The position numbers and the translations under genes are program-made. A model generated the notes under the pieces. The model searched no databases. It was not told where the DNA came from and saw only the letters and a program-made list of their open reading frames with translations. Of a DNA stretch of 64,000 nt, positions 1-9,267 are shown piece by piece. How positions within the stretch are numbered: position 1 is the first letter of the stretch; the number at the start of each line of letters is the position of its first letter. Source of the DNA: an uncultured Bacteroides sp. (GTDB lineage Bacteria; Bacteroidota; Bacteroidia; Bacteroidales; Bacteroidaceae); the NCBI RefSeq assembly GCF_963666545.1, contig NZ_OY762899.1, positions 124,001 to 188,000 of the forward strand, in the 5' to 3' direction.

Positions 1-911
1 ATAGAGTAAGTGTGATTTGCAAAGGTGGAAAGAGCGTGGAACTTGATGGAAGTAGTTTTTTGAGACGTAAATATTATGAAGATGAATTCAAAGGCGCATC
101 TCTTAGTATTGATGCTATCAGCTCAGAACATTATTCAATTGATAATAGTCTGTTTATCATTAGTAAGGGCAATATTTATGAGAAAACGCCAGGTAGCATG
201 GGCACTCCGGATGATGCTTATTATCAATATCCACTGTCTGGAGATAGCCAAGGATATAAGGTTGCTGCTAATTATGCCAAGGGGTATAGCAATGGTGATT
301 TTTACCTCTGTTTGGATGAACTCAATCACCGCTATGTAGATTTTCAGCGCTCTTCTCTCTCTACAAAGATCTCTTCATTGACTGTGGATAAGAATAGCTC
401 GGCTGTTATTGACCCCGATCATGTAGACGGAATTTCCGTATGGATGGGACAGGCCTATAATGGCAACGCTCTTAGTATTGTGAAAACAGATGCGGGTAAG
501 TATGTGCTGCATGTTCTTTCTTGTATTTGGGATGGTTCGTGGACTTTATTGGCTAAGTATGACATTCCGGATGGAGTGATTACTGAGGCGAGTTGTTTTA
601 CGCCTCACAAGGTGAATCCTTATTTGATGATTGCTACAGGCAATAAATTGATGGCACTCAATTTGGAAGCTCTTTCTTCGGGAGCCGCTGCCATAAATGA
701 TGTTCATACCTATGAGGCTCCGATAACGGCGATGCATTATGCTTATAATGCCAACAAAGGAGTGAATGAGTTAGGTTTAGCTATTCAAGAGAGTGCCACT
801 TCGAGTGCTCTATTGCTCATTAATCCTTCACTAACTGCTATGGGAGAAATTTTAAAGAAATATGGAAATATGGAAGGGACTATTACTAGTCTCTGGCGTA
901 AAATAATGTAA
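1..911 (+). CDS. PKD-like family lipoprotein, C-terminal part (5' end outside window)
   Basis: The reading frame is open to the left edge of the window, so the visible ~300 residues are the C-terminal part of a longer protein; the GTG at 12 is only the first possible start codon inside the window. The sequence is rich in Tyr, Gly and Asp with repeated beta-strand-like stretches and no membrane segment. It resembles the C-terminal part of the PKD-like proteins that sit beside SusC/SusD pairs in Bacteroides. It ends four bases before a TlpA-type thioredoxin, a common neighbour in such loci, so the two are probably co-transcribed. The family call is from overall appearance and context, without a diagnostic motif. 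A cell-surface or periplasmic carbohydrate- or protein-binding role is inference. Confidence 0.5.
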   Translation, partial: RVSVICKGGKSVELDGSSFLRRKYYEDEFKGASLSIDAISSEHYSIDNSLFIISKGNIYEKTPGSMGTPDDAYYQYPLSGDSQGYKVAANYAKGYSNGDFYLCLDELNHRYVDFQRSSLSTKISSLTVDKNSSAVIDPDHVDGISVWMGQAYNGNALSIVKTDAGKYVLHVLSCIWDGSWTLLAKYDIPDGVITEASCFTPHKVNPYLMIATGNKLMALNLEALSSGAAAINDVHTYEAPITAMHYAYNANKGVNELGLAIQESATSSALLLINPSLTAMGEILKKYGNMEGTITSLWRKIM

Positions 912-915
912 TATT

Positions 916-1998
916 ATGAGATTACTATTTTTATTTATATGTACTTTGTTGTTCGGTGAATGTAATGCCGCTAATGGATATTATATTCATGGTAAAGTGT
1001 CTAATATTCAAGATGGTACACTTCTGTATCTTCGTTTAGTGGGTCCACCTTCTCAAGATATAGACAGCGTTGTTGTTGAAAATGGAGAATTCTTTTTAAA
1101 AGGGGAAACAGGTGATTCACCCACGTGGGTCACGCTCTCTTTTAAGAATAAATTTCTTCCACTTTGCGATTTTTATCTTGAAAAAGGGGATATTTTTGTA
1201 ACTGGTGAGACTTATGATTCTAAGGCAAAAGGAACCCGCACCAATGATGAATACAATGTGTATAAGCAGAATATCCTTTCTTTATATAACAAACAGAGTG
1301 GTCTTTATGGCGATTTGGCTATTCATTCCTCTGAAAAGGGAGCAGTCTACACGGATAGTATGAATATAGAGATCAAGAAATTGGAAAGTCATATAGATAG
1401 TGTGGAGATAAATTATATTAAAACCTATCCGGCTTCTATTGTCTCTTTAAGAATATTGACCTATAAATCTGGCCGTATGGATGGTAATAGTCTAAAATCG
1501 GCAATTTCTTTGTTAGATTCGTCTTTACAAAATGCCCCTGAAACGCTAAAGATGAAGCAATATGCCGAAGATTTATTGCTTTCTAGAGAAGGGATAATGG
1601 CCGCTGATTTTTCTCTGGTAACAGCCAAAGGTAAGTCTTTTAAGTTGTCTGATCTGAGAGGTAAATATGTACTGATTGACTTTTGGGCTTCTTGGTGTGC
1701 TCCTTGTCGGAATGCTTTGCCAGGGCTAGCGCGTTTATATGATAAGTATAAAGGTCAAGACTTTGAAATTGTGGGCTTTTCTATTGATCAGAATGTAGAT
1801 AAGTGGCATCAAGCGCTTCAAGAAGAGAATTGTATGTGGCCACAGGTTTGTGATCCTACCGGCAAGGTGGCTAAACTATATGCTGTGTCATTAATTCCTT
1901 TAACAGTGATTATAGATCCGGACGGCAAAATCCTGAGCAGGGGACTCTCCAAAAATGAATTAGCTGATAAGCTTGCTGAGATATTCAAAGATAAATAG
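916..1998 (+). CDS. TlpA-family thiol-disulfide oxidoreductase with N-terminal DUF4369-like region
   Basis: A 360-residue exported protein. Residues 1-19 form a hydrophobic signal peptide ending near C-N-A-A-N. Residues ~22-120 look like the beta-rich DUF4369 domain often fused to Bacteroides TlpA proteins, and residues ~230-355 are the thioredoxin fold. The redox site is W-C-A-P-C with cysteines at 261 and 264, preceded by the typical D-F-W-A-S, and the cis-proline loop is at I-P-L-T. Known members reduce or exchange disulfides in the periplasm. It starts four bases after the upstream PKD-like gene and probably shares its transcript. The particular substrate is not evident. Confidence 0.85.
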   Translation: MRLLFLFICTLLFGECNAANGYYIHGKVSNIQDGTLLYLRLVGPPSQDIDSVVVENGEFFLKGETGDSPTWVTLSFKNKFLPLCDFYLEKGDIFVTGETYDSKAKGTRTNDEYNVYKQNILSLYNKQSGLYGDLAIHSSEKGAVYTDSMNIEIKKLESHIDSVEINYIKTYPASIVSLRILTYKSGRMDGNSLKSAISLLDSSLQNAPETLKMKQYAEDLLLSREGIMAADFSLVTAKGKSFKLSDLRGKYVLIDFWASWCAPCRNALPGLARLYDKYKGQDFEIVGFSIDQNVDKWHQALQEENCMWPQVCDPTGKVAKLYAVSLIPLTVIIDPDGKILSRGLSKNELADKLAEIFKDK

Positions 1999-2023
1999 AA
2001 TCATTATGGGTTCCTTTTAATAA

Positions 2024-2061
2024 GAATCTGGATACAAAGCGAATGTTTTGTGTCCAGATTC
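2024..2061 (+). terminator. Hairpin after the TlpA gene
   Basis: Arms 2024-2038 and 2047-2061 pair over 15 positions with one G.U pair and a short loop. It lies 26 bases past the TlpA stop. No U-run follows, so it may be a weak terminator or an mRNA 3' stabiliser. Confidence 0.4.
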
Positions 2062-2168
2062 ATCGTTTACAGGAGGTTTAAAGTTATAAAGCGTTATATT
2101 TATCTATTGTAGACTATATTTCTATGTCTAAATGTAAGTCCGCCAATCAAATAAACAAAGTTTATTAT

Positions 2169-2176
2169 TATTTTTG
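2169..2176 (+). promoter_or_regulatory. Probable -7 box (TAnnTTTG) of fhs
   Basis: TATTTTTG fits the Bacteroides -7 consensus and lies 35 bases before the ATG at 2211. No clear TTTG -33 box is present. Its position argues against a start at 2124, because that start would place the promoter inside the coding region. Confidence 0.45.
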
Positions 2177-2210
2177 CAGCTTCAAAAATAGTAAAACCAA
2201 ACCACCTCGT

Positions 2211-3878
2211 ATGAAATCAGATATAGAGATAGCACGTACTACAGAGTTAAAGAAGATAAAGCAAGTTGCCGAAGAGATCGGTATTCCGCGAGACGAAGTC
2301 GAAAACTATGGACGTTACATCGCTAAGATACCCGAACATTTGATCGATGAAGAGAAAGTGAAGAAGAGTAATCTGATTTTGGTTACCGCCATCACTGCCA
2401 CAAAAGCCGGTATTGGTAAAACAACCGTTTCTATTGGTTTGGCTCTGGGATTAAGTAAGATCGGAAAGAAAGCCATTGTTGCCCTACGCGAACCCTCTTT
2501 AGGCCCTTGCTTCGGAATGAAGGGTGGGGCAGCCGGAGGCGGATATGCTCAGGTGCTTCCGATGGAGAAGATCAACTTGCATTTTACCGGTGATTTTCAT
2601 GCCATCACTTCGGCACACAACATGATTTCAGCTCTGCTTGATAACTACCTCTATCAAAATCAGTCGAAAGGATTTGGATTAAAAGAAATACTTTGGCGCA
2701 GGGTGCTCGATGTGAACGACCGTTCGCTGCGTAGTATTGTTGTAGGATTAGGGCCTAAAAGCAATGGTATCACTCAAGAATCCGGCTTCGATATTACACC
2801 TGCTTCCGAAATTATGGCCATACTTTGCCTTGCTAAAGATGTGACAGATCTTCGCCGTCGGATTGAGAATATATTACTTGGGTTCACGTATGATAACAAA
2901 CCCTTTACGGTGAAAGATCTTGGAGTGGCCGGTGCTGTAGCTGTACTATTAAAAGAAGCTATTCATCCTAACTTGGTGCAAACCACTGAAAATACAGCTG
3001 CTTTTGTTCATGGTGGCCCGTTTGCCAATATAGCCCATGGGTGTAATTCGTTGTTGGCTACGAAGATGGCAATGACTTTTGGTGATTATGTCATTACAGA
3101 AGCAGGCTTTGGTGCCGATCTTGGTGCTGAGAAATTTTATAATATCAAGTGTCGCAAATCAGGCCTTCAACCCCGCTTAACTGTTATCGTTGCTACTGCA
3201 CAAGGATTAAAGATGCATGGTGGTGTGAGTTTAGATCGCATTAAAGAGCCCAACATAGAAGGACTTTCGGAAGGACTTCAAAATCTGGATAAACACATCC
3301 GCAACCTGCGTTCGTTCGGACAGACCATCATTGTGGCGTTCAATAAATACGCCAGTGATGCTGAAGAGGAGATTGAATTGATCCGTGCCCATTGTACTGA
3401 ACTTGGCGTAGGCTTTGCCATCAACAATGCCTTTACCGAAGGTGGAGAAGGTGCTGCAGACTTGGCCAATCTTGTAGTGGAAACCATTGAGAAGAAACCG
3501 TCTCAACCATTGAAGTTTACCTATAAAGACACTGACACCGTTCAGCAGAAGATAGAAAAAGTAGCTACTAAGATTTATGGTGCCAGCATTGTTACATATA
3601 GTAGTACCGCTCGCAATATGATTAAGCAAATTGGCGAACTGGGAGTTTCTCATTATCCTGTTTGCATTGCCAAGACGCAATACTCTTTCTCCGCCGATCC
3701 CAAAATATATGGTGCGGTAAACAACTTCGAGTTTCACATCAAAGACATTGTGATAAATAATGGTGCTGAGATGATTGTGGCCATTGCGGGAGAAATACTT
3801 CGTATGCCCGGATTGCCCAAAGAGCCGCAAGCACTGCATATCGATATTGTTGATGGAAATATTGAAGGGCTTAGTTAA
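2211..3878 (+). CDS. fhs: Formate--tetrahydrofolate ligase
   Basis: A 555-residue protein, the usual length for this enzyme, which makes 10-formyltetrahydrofolate from formate, ATP and tetrahydrofolate in cytosolic one-carbon metabolism. The ATP-binding loop [11 protein letters not shown] lies at residues 62-72. The block [14 protein letters not shown] (about 102-115) and the conserved F-T-G-D-F-H-A-I are also present. An in-frame ATG at 2124 would add 29 residues, but that stretch (S-K-C-K-S-A-N...) is unlike the family and covers a promoter-like box, so 2211 is chosen. It stands alone, with a palindromic repeat downstream. Confidence 0.95.
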   Translation: MKSDIEIARTTELKKIKQVAEEIGIPRDEVENYGRYIAKIPEHLIDEEKVKKSNLILVTAITATKAGIGKTTVSIGLALGLSKIGKKAIVALREPSLGPCFGMKGGAAGGGYAQVLPMEKINLHFTGDFHAITSAHNMISALLDNYLYQNQSKGFGLKEILWRRVLDVNDRSLRSIVVGLGPKSNGITQESGFDITPASEIMAILCLAKDVTDLRRRIENILLGFTYDNKPFTVKDLGVAGAVAVLLKEAIHPNLVQTTENTAAFVHGGPFANIAHGCNSLLATKMAMTFGDYVITEAGFGADLGAEKFYNIKCRKSGLQPRLTVIVATAQGLKMHGGVSLDRIKEPNIEGLSEGLQNLDKHIRNLRSFGQTIIVAFNKYASDAEEEIELIRAHCTELGVGFAINNAFTEGGEGAADLANLVVETIEKKPSQPLKFTYKDTDTVQQKIEKVATKIYGASIVTYSSTARNMIKQIGELGVSHYPVCIAKTQYSFSADPKIYGAVNNFEFHIKDIVINNGAEMIVAIAGEILRMPGLPKEPQALHIDIVDGNIEGLS

Positions 3879-3911
3879 TGACGTTTTTTTACAACGCTAC
3901 ATTTATTTATG

Positions 3912-4020
3912 GAATTAACTACTTAAGCGTGGTGAATTAACTAGTTCACCACGCTTAAGTAGTTAATTCACCGCAGTGAACTAGTTAGTTCAACAAACCC
4001 CTCCCATAAAGCCTGTAGAG
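3912..4020. repeat. Long palindromic intergenic repeat, copy 1
   Basis: Arms 3912-3936 and 3945-3969 are perfectly complementary over 25 bases around the 8-base loop TTAACTAG. A tail runs to about 4020 and contains CAAACCCCTC and GCCTGTAG. A second element at 55048-55140 has the same loop, the same GGTGAA/TTCACC stem top and a closely similar tail, so this is a dispersed family. It lies between fhs and a convergent GNAT gene. It could act as a terminator for either, but no strong U-run follows. Confidence 0.8.
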
Positions 4021-4093
4021 GCTATTTCCTATTGGTTTTAAATATTGACATATAAACTACTTGAAATGTGCTAAACAACACTAAGATACTTCT

Positions 4094-4600
4094 TCAAGGT
4101 TCTATTTCTATCCCCATAATGTAGTCGTTCATGTAGTATCCATTGCCAATGGGAAAATCTCCTTCACGCATTTTCTTCATACCCATGTGCTCGTAAAACT
4201 GTATTGCTGGGTTATTCCTATTCACATTAAGTTCCATTCTGCAAGGAGACGGGTGTACTTTCTTTATGTATTTAACTGCTTCACGAAACAAAAAATTGCC
4301 TACGCGCGCACCTTGAAAAGAAGGTAAAACATAGATCTTTTGCAAATGGAAAAGGTCTGCATTTTCCTGTTGAACAGATAGATAGCCGCAAACCTCACTT
4401 TCAGCGTAGGCAATGAAGTAAACGTGTCCTTCTCTCATTTGTTTGTGTAAGTTTTCTAGAGAATACATCCACTCAAACATATACTCGAGCTGGTCCTGAG
4501 ACAGAATCTCTCTATAGGTTTCCGGAAATACTTGGGAAGCTAATCTATTGATTAGTAGGCAATCATCTGTTGTCGCTATTCGTGTGGTAAACATCTGCAT
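4094..4600 (-). CDS. GNAT-family N-acetyltransferase
   Basis: A 168-residue cytosolic protein of normal GNAT length. It begins with T-R-I-A-T-T-D-D, typical of the strand-1 region. The acetyl-CoA motif A is I-Y-V-L-P-S-F-Q-G-A-R-V-G at about residues 92-104, in the Q/R-x-x-G-x-G/A form. The C-terminal motif B is N-P-A-I-Q-F-Y-E-H-M-G-M. The enzyme class transfers an acetyl group to an amine, but the substrate cannot be read from the sequence. The gene stands alone and faces fhs. Confidence 0.85.
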   Translation of the reverse strand: MQMFTTRIATTDDCLLINRLASQVFPETYREILSQDQLEYMFEWMYSLENLHKQMREGHVYFIAYAESEVCGYLSVQQENADLFHLQKIYVLPSFQGARVGNFLFREAVKYIKKVHPSPCRMELNVNRNNPAIQFYEHMGMKKMREGDFPIGNGYYMNDYIMGIEIEP

Positions 4601-4689
4601 AAGGTTTGATAACAGATGCGAATATAAGCATTATTCCTTTTTAGTATTACTTAATAGCTACTTTAAAAGTTAAATATAACAAAAATAAG

Positions 4690-4729
4690 GTACTATGTAT
4701 AACATGGTACTAAATAATATATATATTTG
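4690..4729 (+). promoter_or_regulatory. Probable PadR operator and promoter
   Basis: Positions 4690-4698 and 4702-4710 form an inverted repeat with one mismatch around a 3-base centre, containing the ATGT...ACAT core typical of PadR operators. A TATATTTG -7 box lies at 4722-4729, so the palindrome falls in the -33 region, where a bound repressor would block polymerase. The ATG of the padR-like gene follows at 4750. This suggests autoregulation of the padR-pspC pair. Confidence 0.55.
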
Positions 4730-4749
4730 CACTGTAAATATATAAAGCA

Positions 4750-5076
4750 ATGAATGTAGATAATGTAAAATCGCAGATGCGCAAAGGGATGCTTGAATAT
4801 TGCATCATGTTGCTGCTTCACAAAGAACAGGCTTATGCTTCGGATATTATTCAGAAGTTGAAAGAGGCGAAGTTGATTGTGGTAGAAGGGACATTGTATC
4901 CATTGTTGACTCGCCTTAAGAATGATGATTTGCTATGCTATGAATGGATAGAATCAACTCAGGGGCCACCTCGGAAATACTACCGGATAACGGAAAAAGG
5001 TGAGATTTTTCTTGGTGAACTAGAAGTGTCGTGGAAAGAATTAAACGAAACGGTAAATCATATTGCAACTATTTAA
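4750..5076 (+). CDS. PadR-family transcriptional regulator
   Basis: A 108-residue winged-helix protein of standard size for the short PadR class. The pattern G-M-L-E-Y-C-I-M-L-L-L, then A-Y-A-S-D-I-I-Q-K-L, then V-V-E-G-T-L-Y-P-L-L-T-R-L is the family's DNA-binding core, and P-P-R-K-Y-Y-R-I-T-E-K-G is the wing. The C-terminal W-K-E-L-N-E-T-V helix is the short dimerisation arm. It lies 22 bases upstream of a PspC-domain membrane protein. This PadR/PspC pairing is common in Bacteroidota and suggests that it controls an envelope-stress-type membrane protein. Confidence 0.9.
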   Translation: MNVDNVKSQMRKGMLEYCIMLLLHKEQAYASDIIQKLKEAKLIVVEGTLYPLLTRLKNDDLLCYEWIESTQGPPRKYYRITEKGEIFLGELEVSWKELNETVNHIATI

Positions 5077-5098
5077 TCCTAATAAATAAGAAAATAAA

Positions 5099-6208
5099 AT
5101 GAAAAAAACATTGACTGTAAACTTAGGCGGAACTGTTTTTCACATAGACGAAGATGCCTACCGATTGTTGGATGATTATTTATGTAACCTTAAACTTCAT
5201 TTTCGTAAACAAGAAAGTGCCGACGAAATTGTAGAAGACATTGAAAATCGCATATCTGAACTCTTTGTAGAGAAAGTCGGTACAGGAGTGCAAGTAATAA
5301 ACATTGCTACAGTGGAAGAAGTGATTGCTCGCATGGGTAAGCCGGAAGAATTCTTGGGCGAGGAATCAGATGAGAAAGAAGCCGGAACAACAGATAAAAC
5401 TGCGCAGACTTCTGCAAACAAAGAGACGTCAAGTACTCACAAACGTTTATTCCGTAATCCGGATGACAAGATCCTTGGTGGTGTAGTTGGAGGGCTTGCT
5501 TCTTATTTTGGATGGGATGTAACAATACTTCGTATCATTTTTTTAATATTTTTAGTTTGCAGTGTCGGAACAGTCGTATCCATTTATATTGTTTGTTGGA
5601 TTGTGATTCCCGAGGCATTGACGGCAGCAGATAAACTACATATGCGCGGAGAGGCTGTAACGGTTGAAAACATAGGAAAGACTGTTACTTATGGTTTTGA
5701 AAAAATAACCAACGGCGTGAATAATTATATGCGTTCAGATGAACCTCGTACCTTTATACAGAAATTGGGAGATGCACTAGTATCCATTGCCGGAGTATTT
5801 CTAAAAGTTTGCTTGGTGATGTTGCTTTTGGTGTTCAGTCCTCTGCTCTTTGTTTTAGCCATTGTTTTTATGGCATTGGTGATAGGAGCGGTGGCTGTTG
5901 CGGTAGGCGGCGGAAGCGCACTTTATCATCTGCTTCCAGCCACGGATTGGTCACTATTTTCAGCTTCTCCCCTTGCTGTTATTGTGGCAAGTATTGCAGG
6001 TGTTATGTTGGTAGGTATTCCTCTGGCATCAATGCTCTATGCTGTGCTTCGGCTTATCTTTAAATGGGAGCCTATGGTTTCGGGCTTGAAAATGACTTTA
6101 CTCATCTTGTGGGTTGTTAGTTTAGCTACTTTTGTGCTTTGTTTCTCTCAAATGAACTGGAATATACCTTATCTGAATGATGCCGTATTTTATACTTCTA
6201 TTTGGTAA
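5099..6208 (+). CDS. PspC-domain membrane protein
   Basis: A 369-residue inner-membrane protein. Residues 1-100 are soluble and acidic, starting K-K-T-L-T-V-N-L-G-G and containing an H-I-D-E-D-A-Y block. The PspC domain is at about 117-175, from L-F-R-N-P-D-D-K-I-L-G-G-V to the hydrophobic helix ending I-V-C-W-I-V-I-P-E. Three to four further membrane segments fill about 230-360. Known PspC proteins take part in phage-shock or envelope-stress responses. It follows the padR-like gene by 22 bases in a probable operon, and a strong hairpin at 6238-6277 ends the unit. The exact role is unknown. Confidence 0.85.
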   Translation: MKKTLTVNLGGTVFHIDEDAYRLLDDYLCNLKLHFRKQESADEIVEDIENRISELFVEKVGTGVQVINIATVEEVIARMGKPEEFLGEESDEKEAGTTDKTAQTSANKETSSTHKRLFRNPDDKILGGVVGGLASYFGWDVTILRIIFLIFLVCSVGTVVSIYIVCWIVIPEALTAADKLHMRGEAVTVENIGKTVTYGFEKITNGVNNYMRSDEPRTFIQKLGDALVSIAGVFLKVCLVMLLLVFSPLLFVLAIVFMALVIGAVAVAVGGGSALYHLLPATDWSLFSASPLAVIVASIAGVMLVGIPLASMLYAVLRLIFKWEPMVSGLKMTLLILWVVSLATFVLCFSQMNWNIPYLNDAVFYTSIW

Positions 6209-6237
6209 ATAGAGCTTTTAGTTGATTTTATAGGATA

Positions 6238-6277
6238 AAAGAAATGCGCCCTTTTTGTATATTGGGGCGCATTTCTT
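6238..6277. terminator. Bidirectional terminator
   Basis: The arms AAAGAAATGCGCCC and GGGCGCATTTCTTT enclose a T-rich loop. With A-runs and T-runs on the two sides, the hairpin can stop both the PspC gene (+) and the amidotransferase gene (-). Confidence 0.8.
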
Positions 6278-6292
6278 TGTTTATAATTAAAT

Positions 6293-6991
6293 CTATTTTC
6301 TAAGTTTTAGTATCCACTTGGCTATTTGCAGGCCTTGCGGAGTGTATTTCTGCAGACTTTCCTTGGCTTGCTCTACAATCTTGGGTGATGTTCCTGTCTC
6401 ATTATCTAAAATGTATTGAGCATATTCCATGCTATATTCGGGGTGTCCTTGGAAGGAAAGAATATGATCGCCAATTAGAAAGGCCTCATTTTCACAAAAA
6501 TCACTTGTGGCTATCAGTTCTGCCTCAGGAGGTAATTGCACAACCTGATCATTATGATTATAATGAAGACGCATTTCTTTGTCCGGAAAATACTCGAACC
6601 CTTTGGGATGCACCACTTTAGAAACTCTTATCCCCGTGCCCCATCCTTTAGTAGATGGTTCAACTTTACCACCTAAGGCTTGCGCAATGACTTGATGTCC
6701 AAAGCATACACCTGCCATCGGAGCCTTGGCAGCATCGGCTTGGCGAATAAACTCCAATAGTTTTTTTATCCATGGATCGTCTTCATACGCTCCTGCCCGG
6801 CTTCCGGTAATGAGGCAAAGCTCATTCTTCTTAAATTCTTTAGGAAACTCACCTTTCTGAACGTCGAATAGCTGGTACTCGATATCCGTTTCTACTTCAT
6901 TAAACAGATCGTAAAATAGGGTAGGAAAGCTTTGGATGAAGTCGGGTAAGATGTCTTCAAACCAATCACATACAAGAATATTTATCTTCAT
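6293..6991 (-). CDS. Class I glutamine amidotransferase-like protein
   Basis: A 232-residue protein with a complete class I glutaminase triad: the nucleophile elbow G-V-C-F-G-H-Q with Cys96, and H183 and E185 in Q-G-H-P-E-Y. The usual conserved I-T-G-S-R lies at 61-65. It is a stand-alone glutaminase domain resembling the GMP-synthase-type group, with no synthetase partner attached. It would release ammonia from glutamine, or hydrolyse a gamma-glutamyl bond; the acceptor is unknown. It follows the S9 peptidase by 7 bases in the same operon, which hints at peptide or gamma-glutamyl catabolism, but that is inference. Confidence 0.8.
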   Translation of the reverse strand: MKINILVCDWFEDILPDFIQSFPTLFYDLFNEVETDIEYQLFDVQKGEFPKEFKKNELCLITGSRAGAYEDDPWIKKLLEFIRQADAAKAPMAGVCFGHQVIAQALGGKVEPSTKGWGTGIRVSKVVHPKGFEYFPDKEMRLHYNHNDQVVQLPPEAELIATSDFCENEAFLIGDHILSFQGHPEYSMEYAQYILDNETGTSPKIVEQAKESLQKYTPQGLQIAKWILKLRK

Positions 6992-6998
6992 AATCTTT

Positions 6999-9092
6999 CT
7001 ATTTTTTCAACCATTTATCTAACCATTCGAAGAAAGTGCGTTGCCACAATATTCCATTTTGTGGTTGCAATACCCAATGATTTTCATCCGGATAGATGAG
7101 TAGTTCGGCGGGTATCCCTCGCAATATGGCGGCATTGAAAGCCGACATGCCTTGTGAGGCAAGTATACGATAGTCTTTTTCACCGTGAATGCAGAGAATT
7201 GGGGTGTCCCATTTATCAACAAATTTATGGGGAGAGTTGGCAAACGTGCGTTGTGCTGTAGCGTTATTCTTATCCCAATAAGCGCCACCCATGTCCCAAT
7301 TGGCAAACCACATCTCTTCTGTTTCAAGATATTGCATCTCCATATTGAAAATGCCATCATGAGCAATGAAAGCTTTGAATCGTTTGTCGTGATGACCGGC
7401 TAGCCAATAGACGGAGTATCCTCCAAAGCTGGCACCTACACAACCTAAGTTATCTTTGTCAACGAAAGGTTCTTTGCTCATCTCGTCTATGGCAGTCAGA
7501 TAATCTTTCATACACTGTCCGCTATAGTCACCACTGATTTGTTCGTTCCACTCTTTTCCGAATCCGGGAAGTCCGCGGCGGTTAGGAGCCACAATGATAT
7601 AATCGTGAGCTGCCATCATCTGGAAGTTCCAACGGTATGACCAGAATTGGCTGACAGGGCTTTGAGGACCACCTTCACAATAGAGTAGGGTGGGGTATTT
7701 TTTGTTCGGATCGAATTTGGGAGGATAAATGACCCATGTCAACATCTGTTTGCCATCAGTGGTCGTCATCCATCGTTCTTCCACTTTGCCCATCTCCACC
7801 TGATCATAGATCGACTTGTTCTCAAACGTCAGTTGCGTGGCTTTACCTTTCAAGTCAACGCTATATACTTCATCAGCCATACTCATCGAGTGTCTTTTGG
7901 CAATGAGGTTTTTACCACAAAGGGTGATAAAACTATAGTCATGTACACCTTCTGTTAGCGGCTTCACGGAATTATCTTTCAGATTGAGTGAATAAATCTG
8001 AGAGGTAGCATGCCACACACCCGTGAAATAAATCTTTTTAGCGTCGCTGCTCCAGCAGAATCCATCAACATTGGAGTCAAATGCTTTGCTAACAAAACGT
8101 TTCTCGCCCGTCTCCAGATTCATCACAAAAAGACGGTTTTGGTCAGACTCATATCCATCGTGTTCCATACTGAGCCAAGAAATACTTTTTCCATCGGGCG
8201 AATATTGTGGATTGGTATCATATCCCATCATTCCTTCACTGATGTTCTTTGTCTCCTTCGTTTTCAGGTCGTAGATATAGATGTCTGAATTAGTGGACAG
8301 CGCATAATCTTTTCCGGTTTTCTTACGGCAAGTGTAGGCTACTTTATCGGAAGTGTTATTCCAAGCCAACTGTTCAATGCCGCCAAATGGTTTCATGGGA
8401 CTTTCATAAGGTTCCCCTTCAAGCACATCTGTTATATTTTGCAAAGACGAACCGTCAAAGTCGGCAACAAAAGGATGTGGAGCAGTTGTCACCCATTCGT
8501 CCCAATGTTTATACATCAAGTCGGTTACAATAATTCCCGTAGCTTTGGGAAGATCCGGATATTTATCAACTGTGCCCTTAATTGTCTTCACTTGTGCGAT
8601 GAATAACACTTTTTTCCCATCAGGAGAGAATGAAAATCCTTCAATATCCCCTTCATAGTTTGATAACTGCTTCCGTTCGCTTCCGTCCGCATTAATCTCC
8701 CACAGTTGACTACTTCCGCTTTCGCTACTTAAGAAAGCAATTTTGCTTCCTCCTTTAATCCAAGCTGTTTCATTCTCAGAAACTTTAGTAGAAGTGATTC
8801 GTTTATTTTCGCTTCCATCAGCATTCATGACAAAAACCTCACGGTTGCTCTTATTCTCAGCTACACTATAATAGCCCACAGTATAAACTATTTTTTTTCC
8901 ATCGGGCGAAACGGAAACTCCACCTATACGTCCCATGGCCCAGAGAGCCTCCGGAGTCATTCGTTTTCCTTCAATCTTGATTTCCGATTTTCCGATAAGT
9001 GCTTGCTCTGCTTGTGCGGCCGCATGGGTTGAACAAACAGACAACGTCATTGCTGCCGACATCATCATTACGTTTACAGATTTCATACTCAT
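6999..9092 (-). CDS. S9-family dipeptidyl peptidase (DPP5-like)
   Basis: A 697-residue exported serine peptidase. The N-terminal ~27 residues form a signal peptide ending in A-A-A-Q. Residues ~45-420 hold repeated S-P-D-G-K-K blades of the beta-propeller, and residues ~440-697 hold the alpha/beta-hydrolase domain. The nucleophile is Ser555 in G-A-S-F-G-G; the acid is in H-G-E-K-D-Y-R and the histidine in D-E-N-H-W-V near the C-terminus. Length and layout match periplasmic DPP5-type enzymes of Bacteroidota, which release dipeptides from oligopeptides. The downstream amidotransferase-like gene is 7 bases away. Assignment to S9 is firm; the precise DPP class is probable. Confidence 0.88.
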   Translation of the reverse strand: MSMKSVNVMMMSAAMTLSVCSTHAAAQAEQALIGKSEIKIEGKRMTPEALWAMGRIGGVSVSPDGKKIVYTVGYYSVAENKSNREVFVMNADGSENKRITSTKVSENETAWIKGGSKIAFLSSESGSSQLWEINADGSERKQLSNYEGDIEGFSFSPDGKKVLFIAQVKTIKGTVDKYPDLPKATGIIVTDLMYKHWDEWVTTAPHPFVADFDGSSLQNITDVLEGEPYESPMKPFGGIEQLAWNNTSDKVAYTCRKKTGKDYALSTNSDIYIYDLKTKETKNISEGMMGYDTNPQYSPDGKSISWLSMEHDGYESDQNRLFVMNLETGEKRFVSKAFDSNVDGFCWSSDAKKIYFTGVWHATSQIYSLNLKDNSVKPLTEGVHDYSFITLCGKNLIAKRHSMSMADEVYSVDLKGKATQLTFENKSIYDQVEMGKVEERWMTTTDGKQMLTWVIYPPKFDPNKKYPTLLYCEGGPQSPVSQFWSYRWNFQMMAAHDYIIVAPNRRGLPGFGKEWNEQISGDYSGQCMKDYLTAIDEMSKEPFVDKDNLGCVGASFGGYSVYWLAGHHDKRFKAFIAHDGIFNMEMQYLETEEMWFANWDMGGAYWDKNNATAQRTFANSPHKFVDKWDTPILCIHGEKDYRILASQGMSAFNAAILRGIPAELLIYPDENHWVLQPQNGILWQRTFFEWLDKWLKK

Positions 9093-9160
9093 TTATTTTA
9101 TCATTGATTTTTCTTCTCGTAGTGCAACAAAGATACAATATTATTTTATGGTATAAAAAA

Positions 9161-9196
9161 CTCCGCCCGATGAAATAAAGACTTCATCGGGCGGAG
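9161..9196. terminator. Strong hairpin between yidC and the S9 peptidase
   Basis: Arms 9161-9174 and 9183-9196 pair perfectly over 14 GC-rich bases, with an 8-base loop. On the minus strand it is followed by a T-run, so it probably ends the pyrG-yidC transcript before the S9 peptidase gene. Confidence 0.85.
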
Positions 9197-9267
9197 TAAT
9201 ATAGATAATCGTAAAAACTTTATGTATCTAAGAATAGCAGAAGCTTTCCAGCATGTTCTTACGGCAT

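Noticed and set aside
3231-3839. 202-residue open frame on the minus strand inside fhs
   Set aside because: It is fully antisense to a highly conserved enzyme gene and its translation shows no family features.
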